In this document: piece by piece, positions 26,101 through 41,100 of the stretch | Position numbering within the stretch: position 1 is the stretch's first letter | How the letters are laid out: each line of letters opens with the position of its first letter | Source: Dasyornis broadbenti | Lineage: Eukaryota > Chordata > Aves > Passeriformes > Dasyornithidae | Length of the DNA: 64,000 nt | Reading direction: 5' to 3' | Assembly: GCA_013397935.1 (NCBI GenBank) | Contig: VZRN01004718.1 | Coordinates: 124,001-188,000, forward strand | Notes under the pieces: model-generated | The model's input: only the letters and a program-made list of their open reading frames with translations | Databases searched by the model: none | Told to the model about the DNA's origin: nothing | Program-made: the position numbers and the translations under genes

Positions 26101-29100
26101 GTTTTGTTCTGCATTCCAGCTTACGAATTAGTGGTATTTCTCGAAACATGGGGAAAGGGAAATTAGAAGATTCAGTACAGGTGCAGAGACAGGAAAGATG
26201 AGAATAAAGAAATAATTTTTGGAAGAAGTAAACCCAATGTGACTGTTTTTCTTAGCCTTTTGTCTTGCTGAAGGAAATTTGTTCAGTAAGAAGGAAAATA
26301 ATGCAGAACTTCTATACAAAGTGACAGGTCTGAAACTATTAGTCATGTTGTTGTAGAAATAATTGTTCCTGGAGTGGGGTGGTTTTTTTGACATGAACAA
26401 ATTGCATATTCAACGTCAAAGCAGAACAATAAATCTAAGTAGTTTACATCATTATAAGTAGTTCTAAGAATGTGTAGAAGCAAGATAGCATGTAATTTTT
26501 GTTCTAACAGTGTATGTTACAGCAATAATTAGCAGTTATAATGTGCTATTGAATATATTTGGGCCTTCTTCACCAACAAGCCTATTCTGTGTGTGTGTGT
26601 GTGTGTGTGTGTATCGGTTGTTTTATTTTAACACTTGCTTTTCACACAACCACAGAACGGTTGGGGTTGGAAGGGACCTCTGGAGATCATCCAGTCCAAC
26701 CCACTGCTCAAGCAGGTTCACCTAGAGCAGGTTGCACAGGTCCACTTGTAGGTACTGCTGAGACTGTCGAAAAGAGGTTAATGTCAACTGTAGTGAGAAC
26801 CACTTGCTGGTATTTTTCTTTTTCCTAAAGTGAATTTATTTAAAAATCAAGAAGGTGAATGCCTTTGGAGCAAAAATAAAAATACCATTGTACCAATGAT
26901 CCTCTGTTTGAGTACCTATATAAGCTCACTGGGGTTTAAGATACAGTGAGTTATCTTTTGTTACTTGAATGTAGTTTTTCAGTGTCCTTTGACTTCCATA
27001 TTTCATTGTGCAGCCTCTAGCCACAGTCCTGGTAGGACAAACATCTCCCAGAGGACCCTGTGTCATGTCTGCTATCCCTACAATGTGTCTTGTGTACCCT
27101 GAGCATCTAAATCACTCTTTCAGACATTTGCAAGACAGTGGGCCTAACACTTTGGAAGACAGTAAGGCACCCAAACTTTTTGCCAGCTGGAATTATGAGA
27201 AGTTTCCTAGTAGCCTGGACATCTGTCCCCAATTCCAACTGAGAGGCTAATCAGGTCTATAGTTCATTCAGGCACTTTGGAAAATCACATTATATACCTG
27301 TCTGCACCTTGGGGTGCCATAACTATCTGGAAAGACTGGCCCCAAACTCCGTCTATTTTCGGTCTTGTGCTTTATGGTCTCTTGTAGCAACAACTGCCCT
27401 GGAGACCTGGTGCTGCACCTGCAGAACTTGCTGTCTGCTTTTGCTGGTGCTCCCTTTATGAGCAGGCTTTCTATTTCTATCCTGCAGACTTCCTAGATCA
27501 ACTTACCCTTGAAAGTTTCACTACCTAGGATATAAGTCCGGTTGCTGATAAATACAGTAAAAGGAACCAGAAGTGTTGTTGCAACTTTTTAGCATTTTCC
27601 TTCACTGAGGGGAAATTAATTGGGCCACTCATAAATATGCACCAGCATTTTTATTTACTTTAGTAACAAGGGTAGTGTTCTTCTGTTAACTCTTACAGGA
27701 CTTACTGGGAGTATTCAACTGCCTTTAAAAGTATCTGCTGAGATTATTACTGTTCAAGCCCTATTCCCTTGCTAGAAGACACCTAATTTTTAAATATGTC
27801 TTTGCATCAGCAAGATCCAGGCAGTCAGGATTGTTTCCAGTAGGGAGCAGCCTGATAGATGTGATCAGTCATTGGCATGGACTGCCCCAGGAGGTAGTGG
27901 AGTCACCATCCCTGGAGGTGTTTAAGGAAGGACTAGAGATGACACTGAGTGCCATGGTGTAGTTGACAAGGTGGTGTTGGTCTGTAGTTTGGGCTTGATG
28001 ATCTCAGAGGTCTTTCCCAACCTCACTGTGTGATTCTGCCGCCATTCGGTGGCTAAGCTGAACACTCCTCCCTCAGGTCCTCAGCCAGTGGTGTCACAGG
28101 TCCAGTCAGTCAGACTGGGAGCTTGCCGGCCTTGTGGTGCCACTGCTTTGGCAACTGACTCAGAGTAGGAGGGGACAAATGTTCCAGCTTGCTGGCTGGA
28201 GTTTGACAAGTTCACTGGCTGATGTATGGACTGGAATGTGTGTAATGTGAATCCTGCATCCTCCAGGAGTGAAAAACCGAGTGTTGTATTTTCTGGGGAT
28301 TTTTTTTTTTAATGTTAGATCTGTGGGATTCATATAACATTTAATAGCATACATCTGAAGTTAAGCACATGGTAGCAGCTACCCTGAGGTGTAGCTGGAA
28401 TCCACCTGTGAGCTCCTGTTCCTACCACAACTAGAGAAAGCAAATCTTTCATTTGGTGATGAAAGCAATGCAGAGTGTTTTTACTTCAGTTCTGAAGTAG
28501 CACCAGTCCTGCTGCATAACACAACATTCTCCAGGCTTTTACAAAACAAAAGTAAGGCATCAGACCAATCCCACAAACACATCTGGTTCTGTATCTTATG
28601 TGGAACGTCACGACATGACCCTGCTGGGCAGTCTCTGCCATTTGTTGTGGAAAGCAAGGTGGTGTCTTTGCATTCCAGGTTAAGTACTTACTGTTTGGGT
28701 TGAGTTTTTGTGGTTTTCTTTGGTTGGTTTGGTTTGCTTGTGTTTTGGGGTTTTTAAAATCAATTTTAGACATCTGCTTAGACTGGCTGTGTTAAGTTGC
28801 AGTACTGCACAGTTGGTCGAAGGGAAGAAAATAGTAAACTCCCCTGTTGTCTTTGACCTTTTCTTCTTACTGGGTAGCTCATTTAAGTTATCTTCTTATG
28901 ACTTGGTAAGCAAAATCTGTTTCTTTTAGGCCTTGGTCTAATAGTCACAAAAATCAACAATGAAAGGCTTTCTGAGATTTGGATCAGGCCCCTGTACGCA
29001 TTTATAAAAGATACTTCTTGGCCATTGTTTAACTTTTTAAATTGTCTTATATGTTGAAACTGTACAGTTCTAGTCAGTTTGCTTCCTTCCCTTCAGAAAC

Positions 29101-32100
29101 TGCAGTTAATGTTCACTTCTTGGCTTTGCAGAGAAAAAAAAAAGACATTAATACACCAACTCACTTGAATTGCTCTTGTTGAAAACTGATTAAAAGCTTA
29201 TTGCAGCCTCGTCTCACAAATGTCATGTGTTCTGATTCTCATTTGATGGGCAGCCTGTCGGCTTGTCAAATTACTCAGTAGAATAATTCAATTACTCAAA
29301 GCAGCATTGCTGATATGAAGAGCTAATGTAGCTCATTGCTAGCACCTCGGTGCTTTTGACTCTGCAGGCTGGAAACATGATTTGTGAGTGGGCTGTGGCT
29401 TTAACAATGGAAGGCAAAGCTGCTTCATTGTGTATTTCCTTTCCTCCTCTTCCCTTACCCTCCCCTTCCTTTCTCTTCCCTCCACCAGACTATTTTTGTG
29501 GTGTACTGAGCTCCCAAACCAAACTGAGGGAAAGGGAAAAGGAGTGAGGTATTGCGGTCCTTACTTTTCAGATTTAATGCATATACTCTATGCAGAAAAT
29601 ACAGCATGTATGTGGGTCAGTGATCCCTGCAGATTTTTATTATTTATAGCCATTTCTATAAATACAGGACTTCACACAGCAGGGTTCACGCAGTGCTATG
29701 TTTCTTGTTAACCAGAACTTTTTTATCTGTGCTATGATCTGGAGGTAGCAAGTGCCAGCTCATAGGTGAAGATGGAAATGAAAGAAAGCAATGCATGTGC
29801 AACGGTGACCCTGCCACAAGGCAGACTGTTTGTTGAGCTGGGAAAACACGGTAGTGGCTCTAACCGAGGACAAGGCTTTCAGTGCTATTTCTGTATTTGA
29901 TGCCCAAGGGATTTTACTCCTCTCTGCTTGTGTTTCTGTGCATACATGTGCATGAAACATAGGTGCTTCTTTGTGCCATGACTGGGACTGATGACAGCTG
30001 TGTGGGTGGGAACGTGTAATCACAGAACAAACTTCCTGCTTCTGCCCTGCCATGTACTGCCAGGCACAAAGCCGCTTGTTTTCTGTCATTGAGAGCCACC
30101 CAGTCGCAAAGGGGTATTGGGTTCCTTCTGCCTGCGGTGAGCACTGGTACTTGCTGGGTAGGCTCCCACAGTAGCAAGTGCTGTACACCCCTATCAGTTA
30201 TTACGCAGACATCTGCAGCTGGAATGTGTGGCATGTTCCTCTGATTCGCCAGTTCTCAACCTTGCATAGCAACACGCATAAAATACTGAAATGCGGTCTT
30301 TCTGTTGCTGTTAACATTCAGAAGTCTTGGTTGAATGTAGGAAAATTTTGGTGTTTCATTTTGTGAATAAAACAGGTTCAGGTCCTTTCCCCTACCCTCC
30401 AAAGTTTGTGGAGGGATCCAGACTTTCCGTGGGATCCAGACTTTTTCCCCCACCCCCTATATGTAGTTTGGCTTCATTTGTTTTGCTGCCTCATACCAAG
30501 AACATAGCAAACAACTGAGATGTGTGCTGGGTACTCAAGGCCAAAGAATGTTTTAAATGGTCACTGTTTGTTTTATGCAGCCATTCAGCATGGTACATTT
30601 TGGAAGGAGCACTGGGATGGTGTATCGCAAGATACTGAATATGACATTATATGGGCTGTGATTTGGTTTTGGTGCCTGGTTTGGGAAAGCATATACTCAA
30701 ATACTCTAAAATACAGAACTATTTAAGAGTGAGTGCAAGGTAAGACATCATGCCACATTTGCTGCTAAATGTGTGGTTTTATTTGATTCAAACTAGAAAG
30801 TAAACCTGCAAAAGAATTTGAGAATCTATTTCTTACAGCATGAGCATACTGGGGAGCAGTTAGCAGGATCACAATTTCAGCCAGCTCTGTGTAATAGACC
30901 CTCAGGAGAAGAAAGAGAAAACCCACTTTTTTAGATAAAACTCATCTTAATATTTCTTGTTAGCAAATAGTGTTGGCAGCTGGACTCTAAGCGTGTGATT
31001 GAAGTGTTAAAAAATCAAGATATTTAAGGATTAGTTACTGTAATAAATCCTCTTACATGCAGTGTGTTCTATGCCCTGTGTATAGTATAATGTCATGACT
31101 GATAATTTTCCTTTTCTTTTCTAGTACAAGGATGCATTTATGAAAGCAAACCCAGGGTACAAGTGGTGCCCCACAACCAACAAACCTGTGAAAACCCAGG
31201 CATCCAGTGTTACAAACAGGAAAAAGCTGTGGGCTGTTGCATCAGACTCTGCAAAAGACTTACCAAGCCCAAGGAGAGTAACCAAAAGTGAAGAAATGCC
31301 ACAACTTAACTTTGGGATGGCAGGTGAGATTTCTGTCCACGTTTCTCAGCTGTAGAATCCTCATTTGGTTTGGGGATGTGGTATTGAAATTGAACTGGGT
31401 TACCAGTTTCCTTTACTACACATCTGTAGTGTCTCAGATTAAGTTGCGAAAGCTGTGGTTAAACCTCTTGTGTAACAACTTTTTAAAATTTTCCCTAGTA
31501 CATGATTTATTTTCAGGAGTCAAGTCCAAATACAAGGCATCCTAACTCATACTCCATTTGGGGCCCAAATTTGATTCCAGCTTATCTGCTGTTAGAGACT
31601 TTCATTCTCTGGTCAAAAAGGAAAGTGCTGATGGTACGCATTCTGTTTCTCTATCATAGAATGCTGTACTCTGTTCAGTAATGTAGTATTTGCAAAAATA
31701 ATTTATAGGTGTCTCTGAAATTTGATATGTTAATATTCTTGTACGTTAATGTACTAGTGGGGCTAACTTTTTGTATTTAAATCAAGAGAAACATAATTTC
31801 CCTTAAACGTGCTCTTTTGCCCATTATATCTTGGAGGAGTGAATTCTTTACCTTTTTTTTTTTTTTTTTTTTTTCCCAAATGTTTAGAAGTTTAGAAGTG
31901 TAGGTGGAGTGACTGAACTGGTGAAAAGCAGATAATCTCTCACTGATATCCATAAATAGCAGAACTGTTGTTATCATGACCTTGAAATACAGAGACATTC
32001 ATGTTAAATACTGGTGGCTTAAGAACCTAACAGTCAAGGAAGAAAATACTTTTCTCCCTGCCATTCTTTTTCCCTATTTTTCCCCTTTTTTTTTTTTCCT

Positions 32101-35100
32101 TTTGCTTGTTTAAAGTTTCAGATGCATCAGTATTTATAAAAGTAGAAACTCTGTTATATCCTACCTGGTTTATGGCAGGTGTGTAGCAGATAGGACTTTG
32201 CTGCTTAGAGAGATTGTGAGCTGGAGAGTAGAAAATGGTTTTATGGAACAAGTGTAAAAGGATAAAAAGGGATAAAGAGGCACGTATACCTTAGTATAGT
32301 GGTATGAAAATTCCTGTAATGAAATTCCTTCTGGCTCTTAAGGAACTGTGAAATGTGATCAAAATAAAAGTTTTTCATGCTGCATAGTTCCAGTATTTGG
32401 GAGACCAGTTCCAAAAATCACAAGCCCCTTCAGCCCATTCTGCTTTTGCTGTTAGTGGAGTCATTTCTGTGTTCCTTAAAGATTTATTGACTTAACACAA
32501 AGAACACATAACTAGTCTTAATCTGCCTCTCATCCATCCCCCACTGCTTCTGCTGGGCTATCCTCATGTAGAGTTTTTGAGTACAGAGGTCTTCAATCAA
32601 CCAACACCTGTCAGAGTAGGAGACAGAGAAATTAAGAATTAATTAGAAATTAATCCATTGTTTTATCTGTAGAGCCATTCATTTCTGAAGAAGGTCCTTT
32701 TGTGCTACATGTGATACTTTTTATTTAATTTTTTTTTCTCTGCAGACTGAGTCAATGAGCATAGTAATTCATAAGGCTCTTGCTTCAGTCCTCATACCAG
32801 TGAAGGCTGGCAGTATCTCGGGTATAAGAATAACTCATAAAATAATGACAGCTTCTGACAGAGATGTTAGCAGCATCCGCATCATGACAAGTGTGCTATG
32901 CCAAATGGATTACTGCTTTGTCAGCTATATACCAGTTTGTGCTAAATATGTTTATTGTGCTCCTCTCTGCTTGACTTCACGTAACAGTTCAATTCAACTC
33001 TCACTCTTGTACTCAGTACAATCTCTTAAAATCCAGGCTGTATATTAGCTGATGAACTGAAATGTAGCTGAACCACCTCAAAAACACTTGTACCTTTGAA
33101 ATGCCACAGGACTTTCTTGTATCCTTAAGGCAGGTAGCTCCCTCAGGACAGAGTTTATATGATTCCAGAATTATGCCAAGAAATCTGTTTTATTTGTTGG
33201 TCATTGCTAATCATGTCTTGATTGCTTTTTGTAGATTGCATGTTATTTCGGAAAATCTAGAATGTAGAGAGTAAGATCTTACTTTGTTTCTCTAAGTCCC
33301 ACACAGGCTGTATCTGTCCTTTATTTTTTGGCTTTACAAGAATAACCGTCCCACATTTAAGCCACTCATCCTGACCTACCGTTATGTCAAGAAGCTGAAG
33401 TGTGGCACCAGCATTGGGATTCTGACCTGCATACCCACTAGTGGTATCCTTGATCATCCAGCCTGGAAGGTGTAACTGAGCATGTTTTTCTCATGACATG
33501 GCTCACCTGTTGTATGGTATAGGGCAAAGACAACTGCTGTTTGCAACAGCTTTGCCATACAATGTGCAAGATTCCCAGTATTCGCATATTTTTGCTTCAG
33601 AAGAAAACCTTCCATGCCAAAATGCTTTTTAGTGAGGCAAAGGGTAGAAGAAAGACACTTCTAGTGTAGGCTATATCCCTATAGAAATGCAGTTTTTGTT
33701 GTTTAGAAAGAAACTTAATTATGCACCTAGGCAAAAGTTAGTTGAAGCTGGTTCCTGCTGGCCTTCTTCCTGCTAAATACTTCCTCAGTTTGTTGTTTCC
33801 TCTGTCTGAGAAACGGCAATGATGAACAAGCCAGCCTGCCAAGTCTGTATCCAGCCCAATACTAATAAAGTATGTCATTCCCAAACAAAGAGATGGTTTT
33901 AAGTTTCATCAATATTAAAAGCTCTTGAGAAAGTAACAATCGCTTTCCATTCTGCAAGTCAAATGTGTGTGCTGTTTTCTCAGTACTGTTGATTTGAGAA
34001 CAAATTCAGTAAAATACCCCTTAAAATTCTTCTTCATTGCAGTAAGCTCCTAGTGCCAGAAGAGAAATGTTCTTGTGCAGAGAAGGCATTATAAGCATAT
34101 GGCAATGTTTGGATATGTACATTTTGTCTTCCCTTAGGTGAAATTACTTTGTAATTGAAAACCGTAGTGGAAGGATTTTTGTTTGTATCATGAGCCGACA
34201 TCTAAGCACCAACCCTCTGCTACAGCTGCAGCATGTGTTCAAGTTGTTTAAGCATCACATTAAACTTCTATTTTCCATTTATCTGTCCTTTTTTTCCTTC
34301 CTCTTAATTTTTAATCTTTAAATAAACAGTTTAAGTATTTGTTTACTTGGGGAGAAAAACACTAGACCACAGTTCTATCTTTGTCCTCTTATGATAAGCT
34401 ACTTACTTGAAAAGCAGAAAGCCAAAACTACCAAGAAGATATTTAGAAAAGGGGCAAGAATTTTACACTCATAAACTGGGTGTTCTTGAGATGACCAAAA
34501 CTGGGGAGGGGGAAAGGGACCAACAGGTAACTAAAATAAACCACAAAAGAGCAGCTTGGAGTCATCAGTGTGATGTGGGCATAAGAAAGTGCTATACTGC
34601 AGTTTCTCAGGCAAAGTGTTTTCAGGAACCCCCTCATCTGATGTGGTTGCCCTGCTGGTCATCCATATTCAAGATGAAGTCCACCTCCATATAACTAGAC
34701 AGGAGAGCTGTAGGAATTGTGGGAATGATGGGAGATGGATGTGCTTGATGATATCAGAAGATTTTGAATTGTTTTGACCAGGAAAACAAGTGGAAGAAGA
34801 GTAGGATGAGTCCTATAAATGCAAAAAAGGGAGATGCCATTTAGGGAAACAGTCACCAATCTTAAAGATGTGTGCACCAAAAAAAAAAAAAACATGTACT
34901 GCATGGCCCTGAGTATATTTAAGCTAAAAACTGGAAGAAAGCCTTTAATGCTTGTAAGATTTGGATCCTGCAAAATGCATTCAAAAGTAAAGAAAGTAGA
35001 AAGCAACCAGCCAAGACCTCACTGTTTAATATGAAACTCAGTAAGTTTATGGTGGGCCTAGAGATCTCTTCCAGTCTCTCCTTCCCCCAAATTAACTGCC

Positions 35101-38100
35101 TGCTCAGGCATTATGTTTCAAGATACATGCTCACTTTCCACTTCCTAATTGCTCTGATGTCTTCTGGTTTGAAGGACTAAATAGTTTCTGATCAACTGCT
35201 TGGATGGCAAAAAGTGCTGTGCTGACAGGATCACTTATGAATTGTGCTTAGATGCTCACTGGCCCTTCACATTTTGTGTCTCTTCTTGTTACTAGATCCT
35301 ACACTTTGGATAGTGCCTCACTCTTCATAGAAGTGTGATATATTTTTTCCCTTTTTTATTTAAAAAGAAAAACTTCCTAAAAAGAAAAAGTTAATTCTAG
35401 TTGAATAGTGTTTGAAGCTAGCTGCTATTTAGGATGCCTGTTTAATGCTATTTAATAATTAGTCAATCTTCTGTCCATGAAGTGGAGAGTGAGCCTGGTT
35501 TATTTACATTGTTTTCCTCTGCTTCTGTTTAATGCCTTTCTAAATGATTATTGAAAAAACTTACTTTGTGAATGTCAGTGAGAGATGCTGTCTGCAGGAA
35601 AACTTTGGGCAGCACTTGTGGTATTGAATTAAACTGCATTGATTAGTATTCCCATTAATTGTTCCTTAATCATCTGTAGCACTAAATGGTTTGGAGGTTT
35701 ACAGGTACAGGTTTGGCCCATGTCAGCTGAAAAGATCAAAAAATTTCACTCACCTTGTGGCTGTTGTATGAGACATTTGGCCACTGTCTGTCTTCCTCTT
35801 TCTACATGGCTCTGCTAAATCAGGCCCCTGCATTGCTTCCAAGGCATTCCCCCAAAATCAGACAAATAGTCTTCATAGTGATGAAGAGCAACCACTGTTC
35901 TGAGTGGAAAAGCTACTCCATGAGTAATGCAATGCCAGAGTTTATTGCTTTCCCTTCTTGTCATTTTCTGAGCTTCTGAGGTACAGGGAGGCTGGAGGGC
36001 AAAAACTGTCAGTATCAAATACTTGGAGAAAGAACATTTATATCCTCATTTTACTTTCCTCAATTATATATTGTATTAGCAAGGCAACAAGTAGGCAGGC
36101 AGCTTGCCTGGCCAGTGCCTGTGCTGTTCTGGCTTCAAGCTTCAGAGCTGTCAGGCTGGCACTTTTCACCACTAAATACAGCTCTAAATTAAAGATAAAT
36201 GAAAATAGAAATTTTGCTTCCAAGCTTGATCATGTTGTTTTGTTCCATCCTTTTATTTTTTCAGTGGCTAAGGAATGAACCACTCCCTTGGTAGGAGCAT
36301 CCACCGATTTATAAACCTGTGCATTATTAGACCATCTTTGTGTATATTTATGTATGAGATCATTACAGTTGCTGTTTTAAAGATATTCATCTCTGTAGTA
36401 CATAAAACCTTCGGCAGTAAAATTGTAAATCCGTGCAATGGGGTGTTAAGCATACAAATCCAATTAAATCCTTCAAACAGCTTTGAAAGCCTTCCCAGAG
36501 GGTACAGAAATGGTTATTTGTGATTCTCTTGAACTGCCTTTTATGGCAGCTTGCTGAGAGTGTCTGTGACAAGTAGTCTTCTGGGGCTTTAGAGGTCCAA
36601 GTGGTAGGTTTTTTAAACAAGCAAATGAATCAACTTAAGACTTGGTTTTACTCTTTTAACAGATCCTACACAAATGGGAGGCCTGAGTATGCTGCTTCTA
36701 GCAGGGGAACATGCACTTACTGCACAAGAGGTAAGGAACTCTCTTCTCTCTCTTACCATGACCTCTCAGTTTAAAGAACTTGTGAGAGGAATATTTGACC
36801 AGTGGGGAAGGAAATTTAGGGCACATCTCAGGTAGCCTCAGCTGGGAATGAAGTGTGAGTCTTGTATCCCAACTGCGAATCTAGAGGTTGAACACTGTTC
36901 AATATTTACTCTGCTGATATTTGATCACACCAGTCAAGCCTGCCCCATGAAGAGATATTGTCTGAGGTAGAAGGGTTGAAATACGGTGACTGTGTTAACA
37001 AAGAGGTGGTTTGCAAGCTTTTTTGGGCAAGGATTTTATATGCTTGTGCAATGCCTCACAGAACTGTGGCCTTGGCACTAACAGTAAATAAATAAATAAC
37101 TTCCTACAGTCAGCATCATTGTATATGCATTCTGAAACCATGCAAGTGCTAACAGGTAATTGAAGTATTGCAGTCTACTCCTATTCACTAAATCCTTAGG
37201 TCTAAAAAGAAGTTTGTAGTTCAGTTGTCATTCCAAATGTGTTTTACATTTTTACAAAGGAGTCTGTGTAAGTAAGTGTTTGTGCATATCTCCAGCAGTG
37301 CAGAGATTTCTGGTCTTTCTTTAGACTAATTATTAATATGATCTGTTTTTTAGGCCAACTTGGAGAATTGTTCCAAAGGTGGCTTCTTTTGTTGTGGTAA
37401 AAAGTAGTCACTGCCATAGATCTCTAGCTCTAGGAAGGAGTTCTCTTTTGTTATTGTTGTTGGAGGAAAAGCAATAATTAATCTATATTAGTAGTGCATT
37501 TGAGATGTATTGCTCCCATACTGCCAAGACTCCTCAATGCTTTATACACCAGCTTTAACCACAGAAGTTTTTGTGCTGTGTGGGTACTGGACTTATATGT
37601 TGCAGCATGAAAAATAAGAAGCAGTAGTGCCAAGTTGACAGAGAAGTGAAAAGAAATGTATTATTTTGTGCTAAAATTACACTGTCATGTAGTTCTCAAA
37701 CTTATAGTCTCTTAGCTGGTTGCATAGAAGCCATTTGTACTATGCTGTTACATTTAAATGTGAAGGAAGCTATATTGTAGTTACAGATACTACATTCCTT
37801 TAAAAAAAGTCTTTGCAATGACCTTGAGAGCTGAGGTGTCTTTGATTTTACAAGTGCCCCAAGTAAAGTGATTTCAGATGGCAGTGTAGGAATAAAACCT
37901 ACATGTAGATTTAGAGTCAAATCCAAAAGGATGTTATGTGATTGTTTTAGAACATGGAAGTTTTTAAATCAGAATTTTCTTATTTTGAGCAAAAGACACA
38001 CTTCCCATGTGCATACATAAACCCTGTTTTTTCTGATAGAAGTGTGCAATATGACTTGTGATGAAATACTCACTTTATGTGTAAAATACACTCTGCTCTT

Positions 38101-41100
38101 CTGGGCCTGTAATCTTCTTCTGAAACCTGGCCCTCCACATCAAAGAAGCAAGCTGTGTAATCTGCTTTCCTGCAAAAAGTAGAGCAAAATAATTGTCATA
38201 AATACAGCTCAGACCAAACTAGTTGGGGGATTTGTTGGCTGTTGTTAGAACCATGATGGGCCATAAACTTAGCTCTTACTTACTAATGAGTTACCCTATT
38301 TTAATTGTCCTACACTATCTGACAAGTGGTTAAGGGACAGAGCACTTTCCCAGGAAAAGGCACATCTCTGATTCTTTTTGAGGGTCCCCTTTGTAAAATA
38401 CCTCCTCCAGATCAATTGGGGTGATTGGTATTCTCAAAGGGACCCAAATTAACAAAGTTCAGTCCTCTTCACGGCGTGCTAGCAGGAATTAGCTATGTGT
38501 CCAGGTGCTGGGAAGCTTCCTCAGTTTCTATGCTGTGGCAGCCCTGGTGTGTCTTCCATTTTTCCTTTATTTTCTTATATTTCAGTGGTGAATAGATACA
38601 GAACAAATACTTCTTAGGCATGTGTTTCCCAAATGCAGTAATGATCCTAAACCTATTTAGACTTGAATAACTGAACAGCTTTCCTGTCTTCCCACCCACA
38701 GGTGTGTGGACAGAGGAGAGATAAGATGGTCATCTTTGCATGCCTTTAGGAGAATCTGTGGCTGGATTTCCATGCTTATGGTCTCACACTTAAACCAGCA
38801 TCTGGAAAGTTAGCAGAACATGCTAGGAGGTGGTATGACAGGCTCAGAAAGCAGCTCGAGAATTCATTGTAGCGTTGGGAAGCTGCTTTCCTCTTCAGTG
38901 GAGAGGAGTCAGTTGTGTTGCATTAGAGCTGGTATCCACGTGGGAGAGAATGTGGTGTACTAAGGTGACTGCTGAGGTATAGTTAGTGAAGAGGTTCAGA
39001 AGTTGATGTATTATGGAGAATATATATATATTGTTTTTATATGCATGTAAGTATATAAATACACGTACATCTAAAGCCTTGGCATTTCTATTTAAGAAAA
39101 AAGGACAGAATGTAATTTTTTAAAGAATGCTCTGAATTATATCATGTAGTCTACATTGTCATTAAAGTGTGTGTGTATATACCTAAGATACAAGTGCACA
39201 TTTATGGTTCTTAAACTGGGGTCTGCCAGACATGGGATTACCTGTCAACATGCAGATTGACTGCAGTGCCTATGTGTGATTATGCAGGCTTGAGTGGCCT
39301 TGTAAACATAGGTCTTATATAGTCTTACGATCTTGAAGTTGTAAATAGAGAGGAGGGCAGCTCTGGCACAGTTTTTCTCAGCACTTGAAGGAGGATGAAG
39401 GACATTGTACTTAGAGGTCTGCTAATCCCAATGAAACGTATGCAACACCTGTTGATGTTCTGCCAAGTGTGTGCTGAATGAATGGATAGGGCTTTTTCAA
39501 GTGAGGTGTTTAATCTTCAAGTTGTCAGAAGCCCAGATGTCAGGTAACAAAGTGGCCTGCCAGCACGAGGATGGGAAGAGGCACAACAGTGATATTTACA
39601 AAATTGTTTCGAGGCTTCAGTTGCCGTCTCTGTATGTTGCTGGTATGTTCCTATTTTTGCAATAGAGAGTTTCTCTTCTGATAACAGAATTCAGTGTTGG
39701 TAGGTGAACGATGTCCAGGCAGCAGCTGGAGTTACTAAGCAGGTAGGCAAGAGCAGCTACAGACCTTACAGGCAGTCAACAAAGGACTTGGATATGCAGT
39801 GAGTTTCCCCCTGCATTTTGGATCCTTTCATCAGTTACACAAGACTGTGGTGTATGAGCATATTTTGTTGAACAGCCCGGCTGAGATGCCAGACAGGTCT
39901 GCTCCAGCTGCTGTGGTTGTGCCAGGCAAAGCCTGGTCCTTGCCGCAGGTTATTGGCAGCAAGGGTGAAGTGGTGAGCAGTGCTGGGTGAGCAGCACTCC
40001 TTGCTTGCCCATTTGTCTCCATGCACATCTCCCTTACTCATCCTTTCCTTGCCTTTTCTTGCCTTACAGCAGCACCTAGTGGACTCGCTGTAGGTTACTT
40101 CCCAGAAATCCAAAATCCGTAGCATCGTCCGAAACCTGCTTGTCAAGCAGCACAAACGCCTCGCATCAGTCAGAGTGTCGCTGACCTAGGCGTTTTCCTC
40201 CACCCTTGTTCGGTGTGATCATTTTAGAGCAGGTTATGGTAACCTGCAGGGTTAGGAAGGCCACAGGGGTGTTATCCTTGTCATTTCCTTCTTTTTGAGA
40301 ACAAAAGGTTATTTTGCATGTCGTGCTCGCTCTGTGCAAGGTGTGAATCAGTGAAAAATCTCTCAGTGCAGCTTGAGAGAAGGCTGGGAGGAAGAAAGAG
40401 GAGAAGAAATGAGATGTTGAGGACGTTTTATTAGAACAGGAAATGAGATGTACAAAATGGCACTATCTATGCATCTGTTTCCTTTGGTAATTGTTCTAAT
40501 GCTTTGATCGGGTTCAGCCTGGCAAAGGTTAGAAGTCCTGGAGATAATAAGTTTCCCACAGGTCAAGAATATTTGGGGAGCAGAAGAGTAGAAGAAATAA
40601 GCTCAAATTAGTGCTCCGTAAAGTAAAGGCAAAAGCATTAACTTTTTTTAAAGAGTAGCAGGAATTGATAGGAAAACCATAGTGGTTCCAACCACAAAAT
40701 CTCCACTGAGTTACTGAGCACCAGCAATCTGTTCTCTACACACAAAACTGTAGAAAACTGTGCTTCACACCTCCCACAGCAAGTGGTTATTGTACTGCCA
40801 GATGTACAAGCTGTGCCTGGCCCCTAGTACGTGGCCTCTGAGGCAGCGAGAAGGATTATCCTGAGTGAGTGTCTGACAGCACTTAAGTTGTGGGGGCTGA
40901 GCCAGGATAGCCCCCCTTGGAAGTGCATTACCACTGCAGCGTGGTGTGCCTGGGCTCCGTGGCTCAATGGCTACAAACTCAGAGCGGCTTTCTGCCCTGC
41001 CAGCTCAGACGTGCTGACACAATCGTGTGGACATGCCCCTAGATAGGCAAGGGAGCTGGGAAGCCCTGGTGTCATTCCAGTGGGTGGTCAGAGCTCAGAT

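Larger units (their letters stand above)
24957..31124 (+). other. BBX: BBX intron 2
   Basis: A 6168-bp phase-0 intron that splits the HMG box. It holds a (GT)n microsatellite (26588-26612), a minus-strand CR1 fragment just after it, a plus-strand CR1 3' end (about 27860-28036), a G/T-rich tract (about 28697-28757), and a short duplicated GGGATCCAGACTTT at about 30413-30443. No other gene is seen. Confidence 0.9.

Noticed and set aside
29760..30188. 142-codon open frame on the minus strand
   Set aside because: No domain recognised, lies within BBX intron 2, and the overlapping frame is open too.
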